A stretch of 64,000 nucleotides of DNA from Corticium candelabrum (taxonomy: Eukaryota > Porifera > Homoscleromorpha > Homosclerophorida > Plakinidae). The position numbers were made by a program, and so were the translations under genes. This document shows, in pieces, positions 24,771 to 37,578 of the stretch. Below the pieces are notes generated by a model. That model was not told where the DNA came from. It did not search any database and saw nothing but the letters and a program-made list of their open reading frames with translations. Location of the stretch: NCBI RefSeq assembly GCF_963422355.1, contig NC_085093.1:300561-364560 (forward strand), written 5' to 3'. Positions within the stretch are counted from its first letter, which is position 1, and each line of letters opens with the position of its first letter.

Positions 24771-25916
24771 ATGAATGAGACTAAATTCGACTGTTCTAAT
24801 GACAATCCGACACCAGAACACACTAACAGTCTGAGCGACACGAAAGAAAAAGAAATCGAAGAGACGGAATTCAATTTTGCTTTGTCGAGTTCCTTCAGAC
24901 GTTACTGCTACCATGTGATTACATCGAGACTGTTTACTGTATTTCCCCTGATCGTTATTTTCATGAACACCATTACACTAGCCACCCTGACATTCAAACA
25001 GGCGGAAATTATCGCTGGATGGCAACTGTCTCTTCTGGACACGATCTTCTTGTCTGTCTATCTGTTTGAGCTCTTTATCAAACTCTACGTCTGGCGTATT
25101 CGATACTTCAAGAGTGGTTGGAACATTTTTGACTTCACCATTGTCTTGACAAGTTTAGTTGACCTTCTGATCACATTGATAGCCAATGGAGTCTCGACTT
25201 TCGATAGTAAAACTCTAAATGTACTTCGTGTGTTCCGCGTGGTTCGAGCTCTAAAAGCATTGCGAGTTCTCAGAACCATTCGTCTTCTCAAGCACCTTCA
25301 GATAATTGTTGCAACGTTGCTGAAGTCGATTCCTGCAATGGGAAATATTGTCATTCTCATCGGACTCGTTCTCTATCTGTGTGCCATTATTGGAAAAGGT
25401 ATTTATGGAGACATTGATCCTATACGGTTTGGAAACCTCGGACGAGCTTCATTTACTCTTTTCCAGTTAATTACACTCGACGACTGGTTTTTTGTGTTCT
25501 CTACCATTGAAACCCAGCATCCTTCATATCAACATATCTTACTCTTTCTCCTAATCTTCATCATTTTGGAAACATTTATTTTCATCAATCTATTTATTGC
25601 TGTGATTGTCGACAGCCTTTCACGAACACAGGCAGCAGCTGAAGCTGAAGAGAAAGAGGAAGAAAAACAAACAGTAGACGACCAAAGACTTCAAGAACAG
25701 CATAAGTATGCACAAAACGTGCAGGAGACTTCGAATGAACAAGCTCTTGCTATTGAGGATTATTACGCTGATCAGCAGGTAACAGACAAGCAAATGAAAC
25801 TGATAGGTCACTACTGTGCTTTATTAGTGGCTCTGGAACATAATCTATGCCGGGACACTAGCCACCGTGCTGGGCTTGATGAGCTAGTTGCCCTAGTAGA
25901 CACAGCTGAGCAATAG
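24771..25916 (+). CDS. CATSPER1: CatSper1-like sperm cation channel pore subunit, intronless
   Basis: A 381-residue single-domain six-TM voltage-gated cation channel. The true start is ATG at 24771; the upstream in-frame codon is TTG. S1 lies near residues 48-70. S4 has basic residues at every third position (R, R, R, K, R, R, R, K) from NVLRVFRVVRALK onward. The pore is TLDDWFFVF, matching the CatSper1 T-x-D-x-W selectivity motif. The C-terminal part (QMKLIGHYCALLVALE...DELVALVDTAEQ) aligns with the CatSper1 tail after a Glu-rich coiled coil. The N-terminus is only about 45 residues and lacks the long His-rich region of mammalian CatSper1. CatSper channels carry alkalinisation-activated calcium entry in sperm flagella. 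Having no intron is odd in this intron-dense neighbourhood. Confidence 0.88.
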   Translation: MNETKFDCSNDNPTPEHTNSLSDTKEKEIEETEFNFALSSSFRRYCYHVITSRLFTVFPLIVIFMNTITLATLTFKQAEIIAGWQLSLLDTIFLSVYLFELFIKLYVWRIRYFKSGWNIFDFTIVLTSLVDLLITLIANGVSTFDSKTLNVLRVFRVVRALKALRVLRTIRLLKHLQIIVATLLKSIPAMGNIVILIGLVLYLCAIIGKGIYGDIDPIRFGNLGRASFTLFQLITLDDWFFVFSTIETQHPSYQHILLFLLIFIILETFIFINLFIAVIVDSLSRTQAAAEAEEKEEEKQTVDDQRLQEQHKYAQNVQETSNEQALAIEDYYADQQVTDKQMKLIGHYCALLVALEHNLCRDTSHRAGLDELVALVDTAEQ

Positions 25917-26113
25917 TGTACATCTACTTTTTCACTTTGGCAGTCAGTGACTACTGCACTTTCTGTAAGCCATGATGTATAGTCATGTTCATAATTAATA
26001 CAAAACTAGATCAGTACAATATAGTATTCTATTTTCCCTAATACATTGTGTCGTACGGTATTCAACCCTTCTAGAGCTTGTAGTGTGCTTGTCTTGGCAA
26101 AGATGACTCAAAC

Positions 26114-29100
26114 TTACTGATGTTGACTGTCCTGCAAGTAAAGATGAACACAAGCTACTAGTGCTAAGGAAGGAAACAATGACAACCTATGGCACGGCAT
26201 CATACAATACAAACCTTATCAACTTCAGGAAACACTTCCTTGACTATCATATCTAATAGAATGAAGAATAACTACAAAACAATAAACAGCTGAGCTCATC
26301 ATGGCGACACAAATAGACTAAATTGTCACTGACATGTTGATTCAATTCTGGATGTTGCAATGCTTCAAATATAGTTGTCATTCCCTCCCTGTAGTTTTCA
26401 TCTCCTAGCAGCTTGGCCACAATATCTATTAGCCCCAGCATTGTAGTATACAACAGCTCTATTCTCGAATCAGAAATCTTACGAGGCGGGTACTTGATCA
26501 GCTCCTCCAGAGTCTCTATTGACCTTTCTCTGATTTGATCAGAAGTTCTAATATATAAGCCGTCAAACGAATGCTCTGATCTGATGAAGTTACTAAAAAG
26601 TTACCTTGGAGGATCTTTGTCAAAAAACAATGTGTCTGCAAAGTAAATTAGTCTTGATCATACAAAACAACGCACATTTTAGATCACTTACCCCTTAGTA
26701 AATGAATTATATCAACAAGGTAGTCTTCTCTTAATATAATATCCATCTTGCCGCAAAGAAAACTAAAAAATTATTCAGACAGTATTTGAAGAAACCTAAT
26801 TCCTCAAATCCTTCACAAAAATAGACTATAACCTGTCCAGAAAAGCCTCAAAGGTATTCTGACCGAGCAATTTTGCACAATAAAGCACATGATGAAGCCA
26901 TGAGGGAACACACCAAACTTCCCTAACTACATTCATCGTTATCAGTAACTGAATGTGAGTGGTAACTAATCCAAGAATCCAATAATTCTGTCTATAAGTT
27001 GTACTAATAGACGTACCCAGATAGAGCACAATGTCAGCAACCCCATCCAGTCGAAAGGATTCTTCATCTATAAACGAAGGTAAACAGTACAGCTATAGTA
27101 CTGCACAAGTTCTTCAGTTATCTTATACCATCGTTTTTGTCTGTCATCTTATTGTGTTCTTCCCAATATCTGTGAGCAAACAGGTTTACAAACATTATAG
27201 TTTAACAATGTGGATCACACACTTTACCTTTTACCCACTGGTCCAGGGTCGCACACCTCCTATTGTATCAGACCAAAATATTTCAAAGCAAATATGAAGC
27301 CTATTGTCTACAATAACAACGTCTATGCTAATATTACACTCTCTAAACAACACGCAAGTCATAATACATTCGTAATCATTAGGATGACAACAAATTAGAG
27401 CAAACATATCAAGACATAAATTTCATAATCTACACAGACTGTTGATCTAATTCCCTATAAATGAATTGACTTATTGCTGTCTAGAACTGTGTATTAGTAT
27501 ACTAGTTCCTGTCTCATCTATCAATGAATTACAGAACCACAACAAACTGCTTTACCATCTCATATTGCTTTCTAGCTATAGCGCACTTCTCGTGTTCAGC
27601 ATTCCATTCTGCAACCATCTCTTCACTTCAAACACAACAAATTCTTTTTACTTAAAACCAAATATGTCCATCAACATGACTTACGTAGGGTGAGGTCTGA
27701 CTGTTTCAATCGACTGCAAAAATGATGTCAAGAAGGTCTCCAAGTGTTGCCCTCTCTGCAAGTGACAGTTCCCATCAGAACAAAACTCTAATCTGGATAA
27801 CCAAACTCTGAACTTAACTCCTTCTTTAGCTTTTGTTGCACTGACTTGATCATCTTTCCTATAAGAAACCACAACTTCATGTAGTAGCTACCAATGTAAA
27901 TTCAAGCTAAAATAAACGCTGAAACACAGCAGTGAGAAAGGTGTTGGGAATACAAAAAGCCTATTCCATGCATTTTAAAGCAGATGACTGACATTAAAAC
28001 CTCTAACCTGCTTTATCACCAACAGTCCGAACAGCAAATTTTGAGTTATATTCTTCTGTATCCGGAGTCAAAAAACTGTACAACAGCTGACTTCCTTTCA
28101 ATACTGAGTCTCCAACCAAAGTCTAACCAATCTTACGATCAACAACCCAATCACACAAATGCAAGACAAGTTATACTCTAAGATACGTCTCCAATTCTGC
28201 TTTTTTCTTGTCTACTCTTTCCCGAGACATTAACAAAGTAAATCCTTTTGGTGGTAAACGAATGTGCTGAATATGATCTACAGACAAGTTGTGCAACTGT
28301 AGCTGCACTTACAATGTACATACAGTATGCACATAACAGCAGACATACATACCATGAAATGATCTCAACTGACTGTCTAATGATCTAAACTCTTTCCAAC
28401 GCCTACAACAAGAACAAATGAATCAAAACAAATTAATTTCAAGAAGTCAATAAACAATACGTTTATCTACCTGAATAATGCCCATTGAAAGTGAGTTTCA
28501 TCTACAATCAACAATGTAAAATTTTGATATTCAGAAGGTAAAAGAGACTCACCTGCTGATGAGACACCACTAGTATCCACGGCTATAGAGCATTTCAATG
28601 ACTGATTGGTTCCACGACCTTCCAAGGAAGCTATGATGATCTTGACATTCCATTTGCTCATGTCCACTTGCGGCGATGACTGTTCAATTGGTTCTACACG
28701 ATCATCGTCTAATATATCATCATCTGAAGGCATCTGAAGAACAGAGCTGCTTTGCTATTGAAACAAACTCTCACAAATATGGATTACAGGAGAAGGCACT
28801 TGACAATGCTCATAGTCATCATCAACGTCGATAAAAGCCTTGCCATCTTCTGAAACACAAAACACTAATTAACTATTTCTATATTATGGACATACAACTG
28901 CACTATGAGCATGCAGTCACACGCTAAAATCAACTGTTTTGATGCCACCATACTTTTCCACATCTAGTTAAAAATCAAAAAAAGTTCTTAAAAACTTCTT
29001 TCACCAAACATTCCCTTTCAGTAAAAAGTTTAAAATTGATCTGTGTTTCACACATAATAAAAGGTACTGATAAAAACATCCCCCAAACTGAAACTATGCA

Positions 29101-32100
29101 ACAGTGAATTTAGCATGTGCTTATCTGACTGAATTAATATCAATACTTACTTGAATCTTGCAGCTTGTCTTTCAGCTTGCTATGAAGTCTTTTAAAAGGC
29201 TGGAGAACCCTGTTTCTTTTCTCCTTCCTGCAAATAATTATAACAATGGAAACAAGCATATCACAACCAATACACCAAAACAAACCAACAAGAATAATCA
29301 ATTAAGCAATAATACTACATGCATTGGAAAAAACTTATTGCAATGGAATTTGCTTGCAAAATTTGACTAAAGTTCAAAATACATATATCAGTTACATTGT
29401 AAATTCTCCTCATTATTATTCATGACCACAAATTGTACATGCACTGCCACACTACTCAACTGATTATATACTAAAACACAAAATTTAATGTAGGACAAAT
29501 CTCTAATGCGGCTTTGCAAAAGTTTATACTATGCTACAACAGTACCCAATTGGCATCAAGCATAAACAGTACAAAAAACACTATTAATTACTGTTTCTTC
29601 AAATCTGTGACATTATAACCTCCTTGTTCCCAGTATATCGACAAGCATATATAAGATAGATTTATTATGATAGCGACTTTGCTTGTTGCTTACATGAAAC
29701 CCTAGATGCTAAAGACTCTCACTTATGCTTTCAAACAGACAGACACAAATTTTTATTAAAACACATACTTTTTAATTGAAACTTTTGGTGCATATGCTGG
29801 CAGCCTGCTTCCACACAAATGTTCATAGTACTGCAAAAAAAGTAAGCAATCGTTTCAAAATCATAAACAGCTAGTAGAAGCAAGAAACAAACAGTGTCGC
29901 TGTGATGAAAAAGAGGACTGTAAGTATTCTCCAAAAGCTTATTCACATATTCATAAGCCCTAACAAACATTCTTACTAGTAAAATTACACACGAGGAGAA
30001 AAGATGTACACAACTTGATTAGTGGAGTTGATTGTTTAAGTCTTCTCAAACCTTCCTTTGGATTATCAGCATTATAAGCTTCCACAGCTAAAACACAAAC
30101 CCTTTGCATCATAAATTAAAGTAAATAAATTACACAGTTCACCTGTTTGCAGATCATTTACAATCTGTTGGTCCATTAGAATTTTGTCCCATGCATTTGG
30201 AGCAAAGTAGGTCTCATACAAAGTTTTGGCCTTTACAATACAACAGCTGTGATACAGTACTCACTGACTTTTGTCTGCATTATACTTAGCCAACCTCATT
30301 GAGCAATGACCGGCATTCTTCATCAGACAAATCATCTCTCACAGACCGTCGAGTTAAATCCTCTGCAACATGTATAGTAGGCAAGACAAAATAATATGTA
30401 ATGGACAGCCCGTGACTTACCCAGTGCCAAACAGAACTGTAAGACACCAGTTGTTCCCTCAGTTTTCATAAATTGCATAAAGGGAAATAGTGCACCATCA
30501 GATGTCAGCAAGTCTGATAATGGTAACTGTAGTGTCTACATAATGAAACGTAGTTCATCCGAAGTTGAAACCAAACACACATCTTTCTAGATGCTCACTG
30601 AATGAGATACTGTTGATCTAACAAATGATGACATAATTGGAACGGAACGACTAGGCCTTGCCAAAGGAACTATTGGCTGTCAACAGCAAATGTAAAAGTT
30701 ACTACAGTGTGCAATGCATAGTCCATCTTACCTTGGCAGGAGCAAGCAGTTCTAAAATGATCTTGTTCACAAAATCCTGTACAAAGCAATAACACAAACC
30801 ATAGCAAACAACAGACTGACAAAATTGATTCAGAATAAACGCATTCAAATGCTACGGCCAATGGCACTGTTGCATTTGTAAGTAACTAAGCACAAACGTA
30901 ATAATGAGCACAGCACCACAAAGAGCGATGATTTATTGCTCTGTTAAATTAATGCATCTATGACAAAGTGCCATTTGTTTTCTCATGCAGCTACATTAGA
31001 TTATGTTCATACCTCTCTATAATTTCACACTCTGCCATTTCATGCCTACCAATTTGTACTTGACACTACAACTGCTTATCTGACTAATGTATCTAAATCC
31101 AGACCTCTCAACTCTCACGATTTCATCGTGAGACTTATGATTTACGGGCATGTCTTATGATCTCACGATTTGCACCCAATTCTCACAATTATCAGTCTTT
31201 TCTCCTGACAATCCTACCGTGAGACACTCTGACAGTCGTTTTGTGCAGACTCGTTAGCTCCGTCTTTCTGGATATAGCGGATTCTTTGAACTAGACCCTA
31301 TACACGGCTCTGCTTGCTTGTATCTGAGATATCTGGTGTATCTACCTACAGCAAACGTAACGTTTGGAAGTTCAAGGCAAAGCCTTGGCGCACACAAACA
31401 CAATGCAAGGCCAACACATAATCTGTTGACCATGCCCACTTCAGATATGTGTTAATGAGCGTTGTTGTTTAAAAAAGTCTCAAGATTTAGTGCGAAAAAA
31501 GTTGAGAGGTCTGTAAATCTTGCCATACTAACAGGATTGATGATGGTATCACAAGCCATCGTCAGTAGCTTATGTGCCCACAATTCACGCAGAAATCCAA
31601 CCAAGCTCCTGCAACACCAAACACTAGCTAATAGTTCAAAAAAAGACAGCCAAAAATACATTCATACTTGCATCGAAGTGCAGTGGAAGGAAGAAGATAT
31701 GGAAAAAGTGCATCTCCTAGTTGCCGTAAATATCGAATGCGAGCATGTGGTCCTCGAGCTGCATGGTGAATACGATTACCATATTCTTGAAGCACAACAT
31801 CAGCTAGTGCTTGATCACGTCGATGTGGATCTACACGTTAACAGAGAGATTTGATTCAAGTGCTCTATTACTATCAAACTTGCACAACGTTTTCTCTTTG
31901 CTTGAAGATAAACATGTATGTGAGCTACACCAGCCTGTGCCAGTTTACCGGTAACAAACTGTGAAATATCAACCTATAAATACAATAATATGTAGGTCCT
32001 ACTTCTACAATGGTACTGTAATAACAAAGGTATTGATTACTTTGCTTGCCCGTTGAACTAAAATAGCAACCATGTGTCGAAGACTGGATCTGATTTCATC

Positions 32101-33307
32101 AACAACAGCTTCATTGGTGGTAAGATCACTGAAGAACTTACGTTCAGCACTCATCGTGCAATAGAAAGTGGAATACTTACCGATACCAAACATACACAAA
32201 GTCTCGTAAAACAAGTTCAAAAAACTGAATTCAAACAAGGCAGTATAGATGACATTAATTGATACACAGAGAAGATAACAATACCTCAGCGATGGCTTTA
32301 TCTACACTCTCTGGAATCAGTACTTTATTCCATGGCTAAAATAAAAACATGAAACAATGCATTTTTGAAAAAGGTAAAGGACAAATTATAGCCAGCACAG
32401 TTAGCTACTGTCTATCTCGATACATGTAAAATTTCTTCTTCCTTATACCAACTACGTGTTGTTTGACAAAAGTGAGTAGTAGAGATCGATCAAAATATAT
32501 AAATTTATAAATTATTAATCCCAACAGTCTCAATAATAATGAAATAAGATTGTAAGATATTCCTATTTCAAATCTTATTCAATTTATTAAATTAATTAAA
32601 ATTCTATGCAATTTTTTAAGTGTACATGTGATTGAGTAGAAGTGGACTAACAGCTAGAAGGCACTCAGATAAACAACCATTACTAACATTATTAAATCAT
32701 ATTCCCAAACATTAATATCAATTAACACAACCTTGTGAATATATGTAACTCTCACAACTATCTTAATTAATTCCAGACTAACAAATCTTCCAGTTTCACA
32801 ATCATCAACCTCACCTCAGGACTGGCATTGGTTACATCTCGTCTACAATAATACACAAAACTCCAACATACAGAGAGGTATACGAAGAGATGTCAAAACT
32901 ACCTACCTATGTCTCTGACAGTTTTCATTGCCACATATTCCACAGCCGCTGCTAACAGGCTCTTTTCGAATTGCAGGTTTCCGTTTGGTAAACAGCAGCA
33001 GACTAGGAACCATCGGCCACGTACTCAAAACCAGATATCCCATCATTGAACCGATAACCATGGACCATAGGCACAAGAGGAATGTCAGGTGACTGATCAT
33101 AAAACAACAACAGGAATTGAAGAGAAGAGTGTGTATGAAATTCAAAGAAATAAGAAGAGTACACCTTTTGTAAATGAAAGTTAGGAAAACGACGGACGAA
33201 ATGCTACCAAACAAATAGAATCTGAGAGAGAGCGGAGACAGCAAATGTGAGTCCATCACTCCCCATCGGTATTTCCCAGTGATCACGTGACCCGACGGTA
33301 GCGGCAT
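26114..33307 (-). CDS. SNX14: Sorting nexin 14 (TM - PXA - RGS - PX - nexin C)
   Basis: An ER/endolysosomal lipid-handling sorting nexin. The first exons encode two hydrophobic segments followed by SSGCGICGNENCQRHR, matching the CxxCGxxxCxRHR motif of SNX14; the intron of about 70 bp between them is in phase. Further along the minus strand: a PXA exon at about 31620-31540 (VGFLRELWAHKLLTMACDTI), an RGS-like exon at about 29930-29870 (EYVNKLLENTYSPLFHHSD), PX exons at 28.7-28.2 kb (MSKWNVKIIIASLEG; RLPPKGFTLLMSRERVDKKK), and nexin-C exons at 26.9-26.3 kb (VREVWCVPSWLHHVLYCAK; DENYREGMTTIFEALQHPEL). The last exons end EVFPEVDK and DSQHQ-stop. The start could be the first Met (33307) or MDSHLL slightly downstream. 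There are more than 20 short exons and I did not bound each one. A MITE lies in one intron. Confidence 0.9.
31100..31513. mobile_element. MITE in an SNX14 intron
   Basis: 414 bp with inverted ends cagacctctcaac(t) and the 6-bp flanking direct repeat taaatc (31094-31099, 31514-31519). Just inside the left end is a short hairpin-like series of cacgatttcatcgtgag words. It begins about 20-30 bp from an SNX14 exon edge. There is no ORF. Like the MITE at 253-520, it has a 6-bp duplication, so the two may use the same transposase family (possibly hAT-like). Confidence 0.7.
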
Positions 33308-35764
33308 CCGGTCGGCAAGAGAATGTAGACATTTTTAGTTTTAGTACAATAAACTGCGGGCGTTTCCAAAAATCAAGTTTGCATTTCTTTGCGCACATGA
33401 GCAAACGTTTATTAATTAAATTTTCAGATTATCGACTTGATCTATGACGCACAAAGGGTATCACTAGAAGTATGTACTGACATGGTATACTGTATACAGC
33501 ACACTGTATAATTATTTCTGAGTGAAAAGTTTGCACAGCCGCAACTCGCGAGGTTCCTATTTATTTATATACGTCTAATTTATACCTAGATATCTGAATT
33601 TTGTCGAGCTGCAGTATCAAAATTTACTAAAGATGTGCTGTGCCATATTGTGTAGTACAGGTAAATGTGATTAATGAAACTTTGCATAACTGTAGTTATT
33701 ACGTATTTGACAAATTGTTCATTTAGTTAATTCATTTTCGCTACTCAACAATGAGTTCACGACTTCCAATCAGCTGTGTTTACAATTTGTCTTTGATGAA
33801 CATGTTTATGATTACGTACAAGACAATTAGTCACCAGATGTCTGACTGTATAATGATAACATTGCTTAGTTACTCATAAACAAGAAATAGTGAATTTGCA
33901 CAAAGCCCATGATGTTTGACCATCACAATAAATGCACTGCATCTGTGTACTAAAAGATTAGCTCCATGAAATTATCCACAACAATGAAACGCTCTAGTAC
34001 AAAACTAGCAAGCAGACCCGACAATATTATACACTTGACACATACTGTAGCTTCTCCACACTCGACACACAGTACGTTTCTTTCATCGAAACGCATAGAT
34101 ATTTATTTATACAATCAGATGTGAAGCCTAGTCAAAATATGTCATTATTCATTTGTAGGTCATTTTCATACATAAGACTAGAAGAACACCATACAACAAT
34201 CCATGCAAAACACTTTCTCAAAGCATGTTCTAATTCAATTGTTCATTCTCATCCAATAAGTCAGACTGCATTGCAATACATGCAATTAGTAGTAATAGCA
34301 ATAAAACTGTACCTACTAATGTAGCAGGTAAATGACGTCACTGTCTTGTACAGTACACTCCAAAAGCCAACGAGTGGTAAGTTTACCACATTAGTGGAAG
34401 TACCCAGCTGTACGTTCGTATACAATCAACTTCCCCAACTCATAAAAAGACACCACTACACAAAATGGCTGGCAAATGTAAAGTAGCTCACAGCGCTAGC
34501 ATACCAAAAACAGGAATGTGTTAGACTTGGGTCAAGAAGTCTGATGCCACCATGTCCTTAGCAGCAGCTAATGACCTCAAACAAGCATAAAGCACATTGA
34601 TTGCACGGTTACCCAACAACGCTATTCCATTTAGAACAATTTCCAAGCTGCTTCCCTCCACCACACTAAAATGGCATACATGTCATTATGATGGAGAGCA
34701 CCAGGGTCCATGTACAAACCACAAATTACTACATATTGGAGTACAAATCAAATAGAGGGTCTGTGCAAACACTATATACAAAAAAGGTATTTAAGGATAT
34801 AGCCACAGTATATATCCATGTCCATATACACAGCATCATCACGTGTGCACAGTAAGTCACCCAGTTTGAACAGCACTGTTTACACTTCTTACTCAACAGA
34901 CCCTCACAAACTACACAAATTGTTTGTAGAATATCAGTAACTCATGAGCTCACATAGCAGTAATCTATGAGCTCATATAGCAAAGGTTAAAAGTTTGCAA
35001 GCTTTTCCCAGTGAATAGAACGCCTAGAAGGCACTTGATCAATGTAATTGTAGACAGCAATGCATAAATTGGTCACAATCAGCTGCTCTCTGAAAATGAG
35101 TGCATCGTGCATTCCACAATCCTGAAACATCTAGTAACCAATTTGAATGCAGACATAACTTGAATGCTAGCGGTTTGACTACCAAGATGCCTTGATCAAC
35201 CTACATAGTCAGGCAAACCAACTGCCAGTTATAACCTATTTATTTAGAGACCTACTAGTGTTTAAATTTCTTGTTTCCAACTACTACAACTGCACTTTGC
35301 AGCTATTCAGCAGGATGTTCTCACTCACCAAGTTCGAACAGAAGCACGACAAGAGTAACATAGAGATGGCAACTAACTGCAGTGCAATGGAGTTAACTGA
35401 TCATCATATTTTTGTGCACAGCTGGCATCTTTCAGCTACCTTAGTTATATGTGTAACTTGATTACAGTACATGCAAACGTGTGCATTTCCAAGAATTCAC
35501 AAACTTCTCCCAAGCATTGCCTCAGCTAGAACATGCAAGCCAACTCTATATCTGCAACAAGCAATGCACTCTGATTTTTCTAGGTTTCAGTTGACCAATT
35601 ATAGGCACAAACAGCCAAAATAACAGATTTAAAGTACAACTTGCACTCATACTGCTGTTCTGTTGAACAGTACGGCAAAACCTGCAAACCTTACCATACA
35701 ACCTTTCATACAAAAATGATGTAGCAAGTATATGTTTGCTGCATTCTCACAACTATGATACTCA
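33308..35764. other. Non-coding spacer between SNX14 and phosphomannomutase
   Basis: About 2.46 kb with no recognisable exon on either strand. The SNX14 promoter should lie near 33310-33420. It contains a tandem pair of 23-bp units at 34937-34982. The rest looks like unique AT-rich DNA. Confidence 0.55.
34937..34982. repeat. Two tandem 23-bp units
   Basis: Two adjacent 23-bp copies, each containing the palindrome atgagctca and ending atagca, with a few mismatches. Probably a recent local duplication. Confidence 0.8.
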
Positions 35765-36997
35765 TTACTGTAAGAACAGTTCAGTCACCATTCGTTTCGT
35801 ATCTTCCGTATTCTTGACAGTGTGACCAATCGTACGTGTGTCGTTATAGATTTCATAATCATTTCCTCCCTAATAAAAGCATGGCCATTCTCTTGGCAAC
35901 AATTCCATGCTCACTCCAACTATTCCATGCTAATGACATACCTCAAAAGTCTTGTCACCAAAGAAGTGGATGGCCTTGAAGCCTGCCAATTCCACATGCT
36001 TCAAGCAATAAGTTTTGTCCCAACCTTGAGGAAAGACGTCAAAACTTATCTGTCCTCCTAGAGTAAACATAACCCTTTAACAGTTTGCATATTAAACAAG
36101 ATACAAACTTATAGAACCAATAGAGAATTTAAGCCCAAAGTCAGAGAACTTTGCTTCAACAGTTTCAACAAACTTCTGTCTAACTTTTGCTTCCTACAAT
36201 AACATATGCAGCACAAGCACTCAAGTAAACTAAATATCCTGCTCAAAAGTAAGAAGTTATCGTGTTGTTCTCACCTTGTCGTATTCATAAAATTGGAGTC
36301 TCTCTTCGCGAGAACAATTCCTACCAATGGGTGAGACATTGATCATTCCATTTCGAAACTCGATGAACGTTCCACTGTGTGGCCCATACAGTCATCACAA
36401 TTATGCACTCCAAATCAACAGATCAACATAATTGGTACCGTTTTATTGGAATATCAAGATCAGCAATGTAATGCAAACAAAAATTTATAAACTTCTTAAG
36501 CTTCTCTTCACCTATGAATTTCTTAATACTCTGGAACATTAATGACACCATATTACAGAACACAACACCTTACCATGCACTTAGTCTGTACCTGAATTTC
36601 CAAGACCTCACCATCTTTGTAAGCCACAAGTCCATTTTCAGCGAAGACGTAGTCGTACAAATGAGTCACTGAACAAATAAAATCATCATACAAGATTTGA
36701 CCCTTCACCCAGCAGTGCATGCAATCTAATAGATTGCGACCTATTGCACTGACCATTATCTCCTCCCATTTGCTCTTGCACCTTGTCGAGATCGGATCCT
36801 CCTACTAGACCAACAACATACCTCTCACGCACTTTCGCCATAAAATGTTTCATTTCAGGAGAAATGACCTGCACACAAGGTAGAATTTCTACACCACCAT
36901 TTTTTATTGTAAACAAGATCCAATATACTTGGCGAGCCTCTGTTATTGTTCCGTCGACATCAAACAGCAACAAAGTAGCTAGATCTCTAGCAGCCAT
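35765..36997 (-). CDS. PMM2: Phosphomannomutase (PMM1/PMM2 type)
   Basis: Converts mannose-6-phosphate to mannose-1-phosphate for GDP-mannose and N-glycosylation; cytosolic HAD-superfamily enzyme. Exon 1 (36997-36929) has the nucleophile motif [14 protein letters not shown]. Then come [17 protein letters not shown] with [17 protein letters not shown], the cap-domain exons [13 protein letters not shown] and [49 protein letters not shown] and finally [18 protein letters not shown] ending ELFLQ. These match the family in order and spacing. Another ATG at 37036 would add 13 residues; the family start favours 36997. The gene is divergent to the homeobox trio. Confidence 0.95.
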
Positions 36998-37578
36998 TGT
37001 CTGTTCGACCACGCCTGCGCAATCACTCACACCCATAGAGTATGATGGCCTGTCAGAGAGGCGTGTCCAAGCAGTACAATATCACGATCTCGTGCAAGGA
37101 GGTCCGGCTTCGCAGTTCCGAAAACAAAAATGCTAAACCATAAGTAGGCCAAACGTTTGTACAATAAACTTCATAAGCTAATGGTGATGACGACACAGCA
37201 GACTAGGTTAGTCGAGTTAGAGCATAGTTTGATCATCTACGACAGCTGCTCCCTGAGTAGAGACCCATCTGTAAGAAACCACAGACCTGCTTGTCAGATT
37301 CTATTCTAGATTTGTGGTGATAATTGATTCAATTCATAGCAAGAAACCAACAGAGTGACGTAATTAGTCAACGGTTGGTTCCTGTTGTGTGTAGAATCTA
37401 TGTTTATTCTGCTACACTCAAGGTAAGAAACCTGTACGATTGAGAGATGCTATTTTATATTCAAGCTCACGTACACACCTTGCGGTATGTTGACGATGGG
37501 CGTCATTGATTGAGTAAACCATCCAATCCATCACAAGTGGTAGGCACTCTTGTTTCAGCATTCATACCCTCCGGACCT
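36998..37578. other. Divergent intergenic region, phosphomannomutase / first homeobox gene
   Basis: 580 bp between two outward-pointing start codons, so promoters for both genes are expected here. No motif could be assigned with confidence. Confidence 0.5.

Noticed and set aside
31462-31854. Plus-strand ORF of 130 codons
   Set aside because: It is antisense to SNX14 exons and partly inside a MITE; a shadow frame.
34121-35461. Two plus-strand ORFs of 67-89 codons
   Set aside because: No domain, no splice-consistent neighbours, low-complexity AT-rich composition.
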